Part shown: in pieces, positions 63,600 through 64,000 of the stretch | Numbering within the stretch: the first letter of the stretch is position 1 | Layout of the letters: the number at the start of each line of letters is the position of its first letter | DNA from: Allostella vacuolata | GTDB lineage: Bacteria > Pseudomonadota > Alphaproteobacteria > ATCC43930 > Allostellaceae | Direction of reading: 5' to 3' | NCBI GenBank assembly: GCA_006739055.1 | Contig: AP019702.1 | Coordinates: 1,054,501 to 1,118,500 of the forward strand | DNA: 64,000 bases | The notes under the pieces: model-generated | Seen by the model: the letters and a program-made list of their open reading frames with translations, nothing else | Told to the model about the DNA's origin: nothing | Database searches by the model: none | Position numbers and translations under genes: made by a program

Positions 63600-64000
63600 A
63601 TGAATACCAAGAGCAAGGCGGCCGCTGCGGCGGTCGATGAGATGACCAAGACGGCCGAGACCGGTTTCGGCGCCGGCAACGAGATGGTCGACACCTTCGT
63701 GAAGGTCGGCCAGGAAGCCGCGCAGAAGGGCTACGAGCAGGCCGTGACCATGACCAAGGAGCAGGTCGAGAAGGCCCGCTCGGTCGTCGCCAAGGGCGTC
63801 GACGAGATGAGCACCATGGGCAAGGGCAATGTGGACGCCGTCGTCCAGGCCGGCACCATCTACGCCAAGGGCGTGGAAGTGATCGGCAAGGAAGTGATGA
63901 GCTATGCCCAGGCGCGCATGGAATCCAACATGGCCGCGATGAAGGCCATGATGGGCGCCCGGACCCTGAAGGAGCTGGTCGACCTGCAGACCGAATTCGC
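63600..64000 (+). CDS. Phasin family protein (partial, runs off the window)
   Basis: The first 133 codons of a phasin, a protein coating polyhydroxyalkanoate granules. The sequence is low in aromatics and rich in Ala, Lys, Glu and Met, with amphipathic helices (such as VDTFVKVGQEAAQKGYEQAVTM). It contains the phasin core segment MGAR-TLKELVDLQTEF at the current end; in the family this is followed by about 20-40 more residues. The ATG at 63600 follows CGAGGGAGA. No phaC/phaR genes are in view, but the TGC-rich palindromes upstream support PhaR control. Confidence 0.88.
   Translation, partial: MNTKSKAAAAAVDEMTKTAETGFGAGNEMVDTFVKVGQEAAQKGYEQAVTMTKEQVEKARSVVAKGVDEMSTMGKGNVDAVVQAGTIYAKGVEVIGKEVMSYAQARMESNMAAMKAMMGARTLKELVDLQTEF

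Noticed and set aside
1-64000. tRNA, rRNA or known riboswitch genes
   Set aside because: No cloverleaf with conserved T-loop, no rRNA segments and no recognisable riboswitch core was seen by eye; a covariance-model search would be decisive.

Overview
The window is very GC-rich and gene-dense, with short overlapping operons (many ATGA, GTGA or TTGA junctions). Its content (TRAP, TTT and Opp-type importers, CaiB-type CoA transferase, BKACE enzyme, phasin, SPOR-tailed D,D-carboxypeptidase, SPINDLY-type glycosyltransferase, RTX proteins) fits a free-living alphaproteobacterium, most likely of the Rhodospirillales type. The taxonomic call is an inference from gene content and composition. No rRNA, tRNA or CRISPR array was recognised.

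Layout. 0.1-5.2 kb: TRAP transporter (DctP-Q-M) followed by a cytoplasmic BisC/TorZ-type molybdoenzyme. 5.3-8.4 kb: two paralogous RTX proteins, a small cytochrome c and an SDR. 8.4-9.8 kb: scar of an IS element (matching ends, transposase N-terminus) enclosing a stress-type membrane protein and a ZnuA-like gene fragment. 9.9-27.9 kb: a large cyclic-amide (hydantoin/oxoproline-like) locus with two complete Opp/Dpp-type ABC importers, a DUF917+HyuA pair and a fused HyuA-HyuB protein; one ATPase gene carries two apparent frameshifts. 28.2-35.3 kb: 3-hydroxyacyl-CoA dehydrogenase, a secreted unknown, flavin amine oxidase, BKACE + SDR pair, a coiled-coil membrane protein and a histidine phosphatase. 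35.3-41.4 kb: IclR regulator divergent from CaiB-type CoA transferase, TctCBA and HMG-CoA-lyase-like genes, which reads as uptake, CoA activation and cleavage of one dicarboxylic acid. 41.4-41.8 kb: non-coding DNA with four copies of a 27-nt repeat and a metal-type operator. 41.8-45.3 kb: sitABCD-type Mn/Fe importer. 45.3-50.7 kb: DeoR regulator divergent from a SLOG/LOG-like protein and a PotABCD/Fe-type ABC importer. 50.7-52.4 kb: an AT-richer islet with an HTH-TPR regulator, a 36-aa secreted/membrane microprotein and a membrane protein, with related palindromes at both promoters. 52.4-59.0 kb: third Opp-type operon with a methyltransferase gene inside it. 59.1-64 kb: GGCT-like protein, D-Ala-D-Ala carboxypeptidase, O-GlcNAc-transferase-like protein and the start of a phasin gene.

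Taken together this is a solute-scavenging region. Seven importer systems (TRAP, three Opp, TTT, Sit, Pot/Fe-like) are interleaved with the catabolic enzymes and local regulators (IclR, DeoR, HTH-TPR) that probably serve them. The least familiar unit is the HTH-TPR/microprotein islet. The clearest metabolic hypothesis is the IclR-controlled TTT-CoA transferase-lyase cluster.
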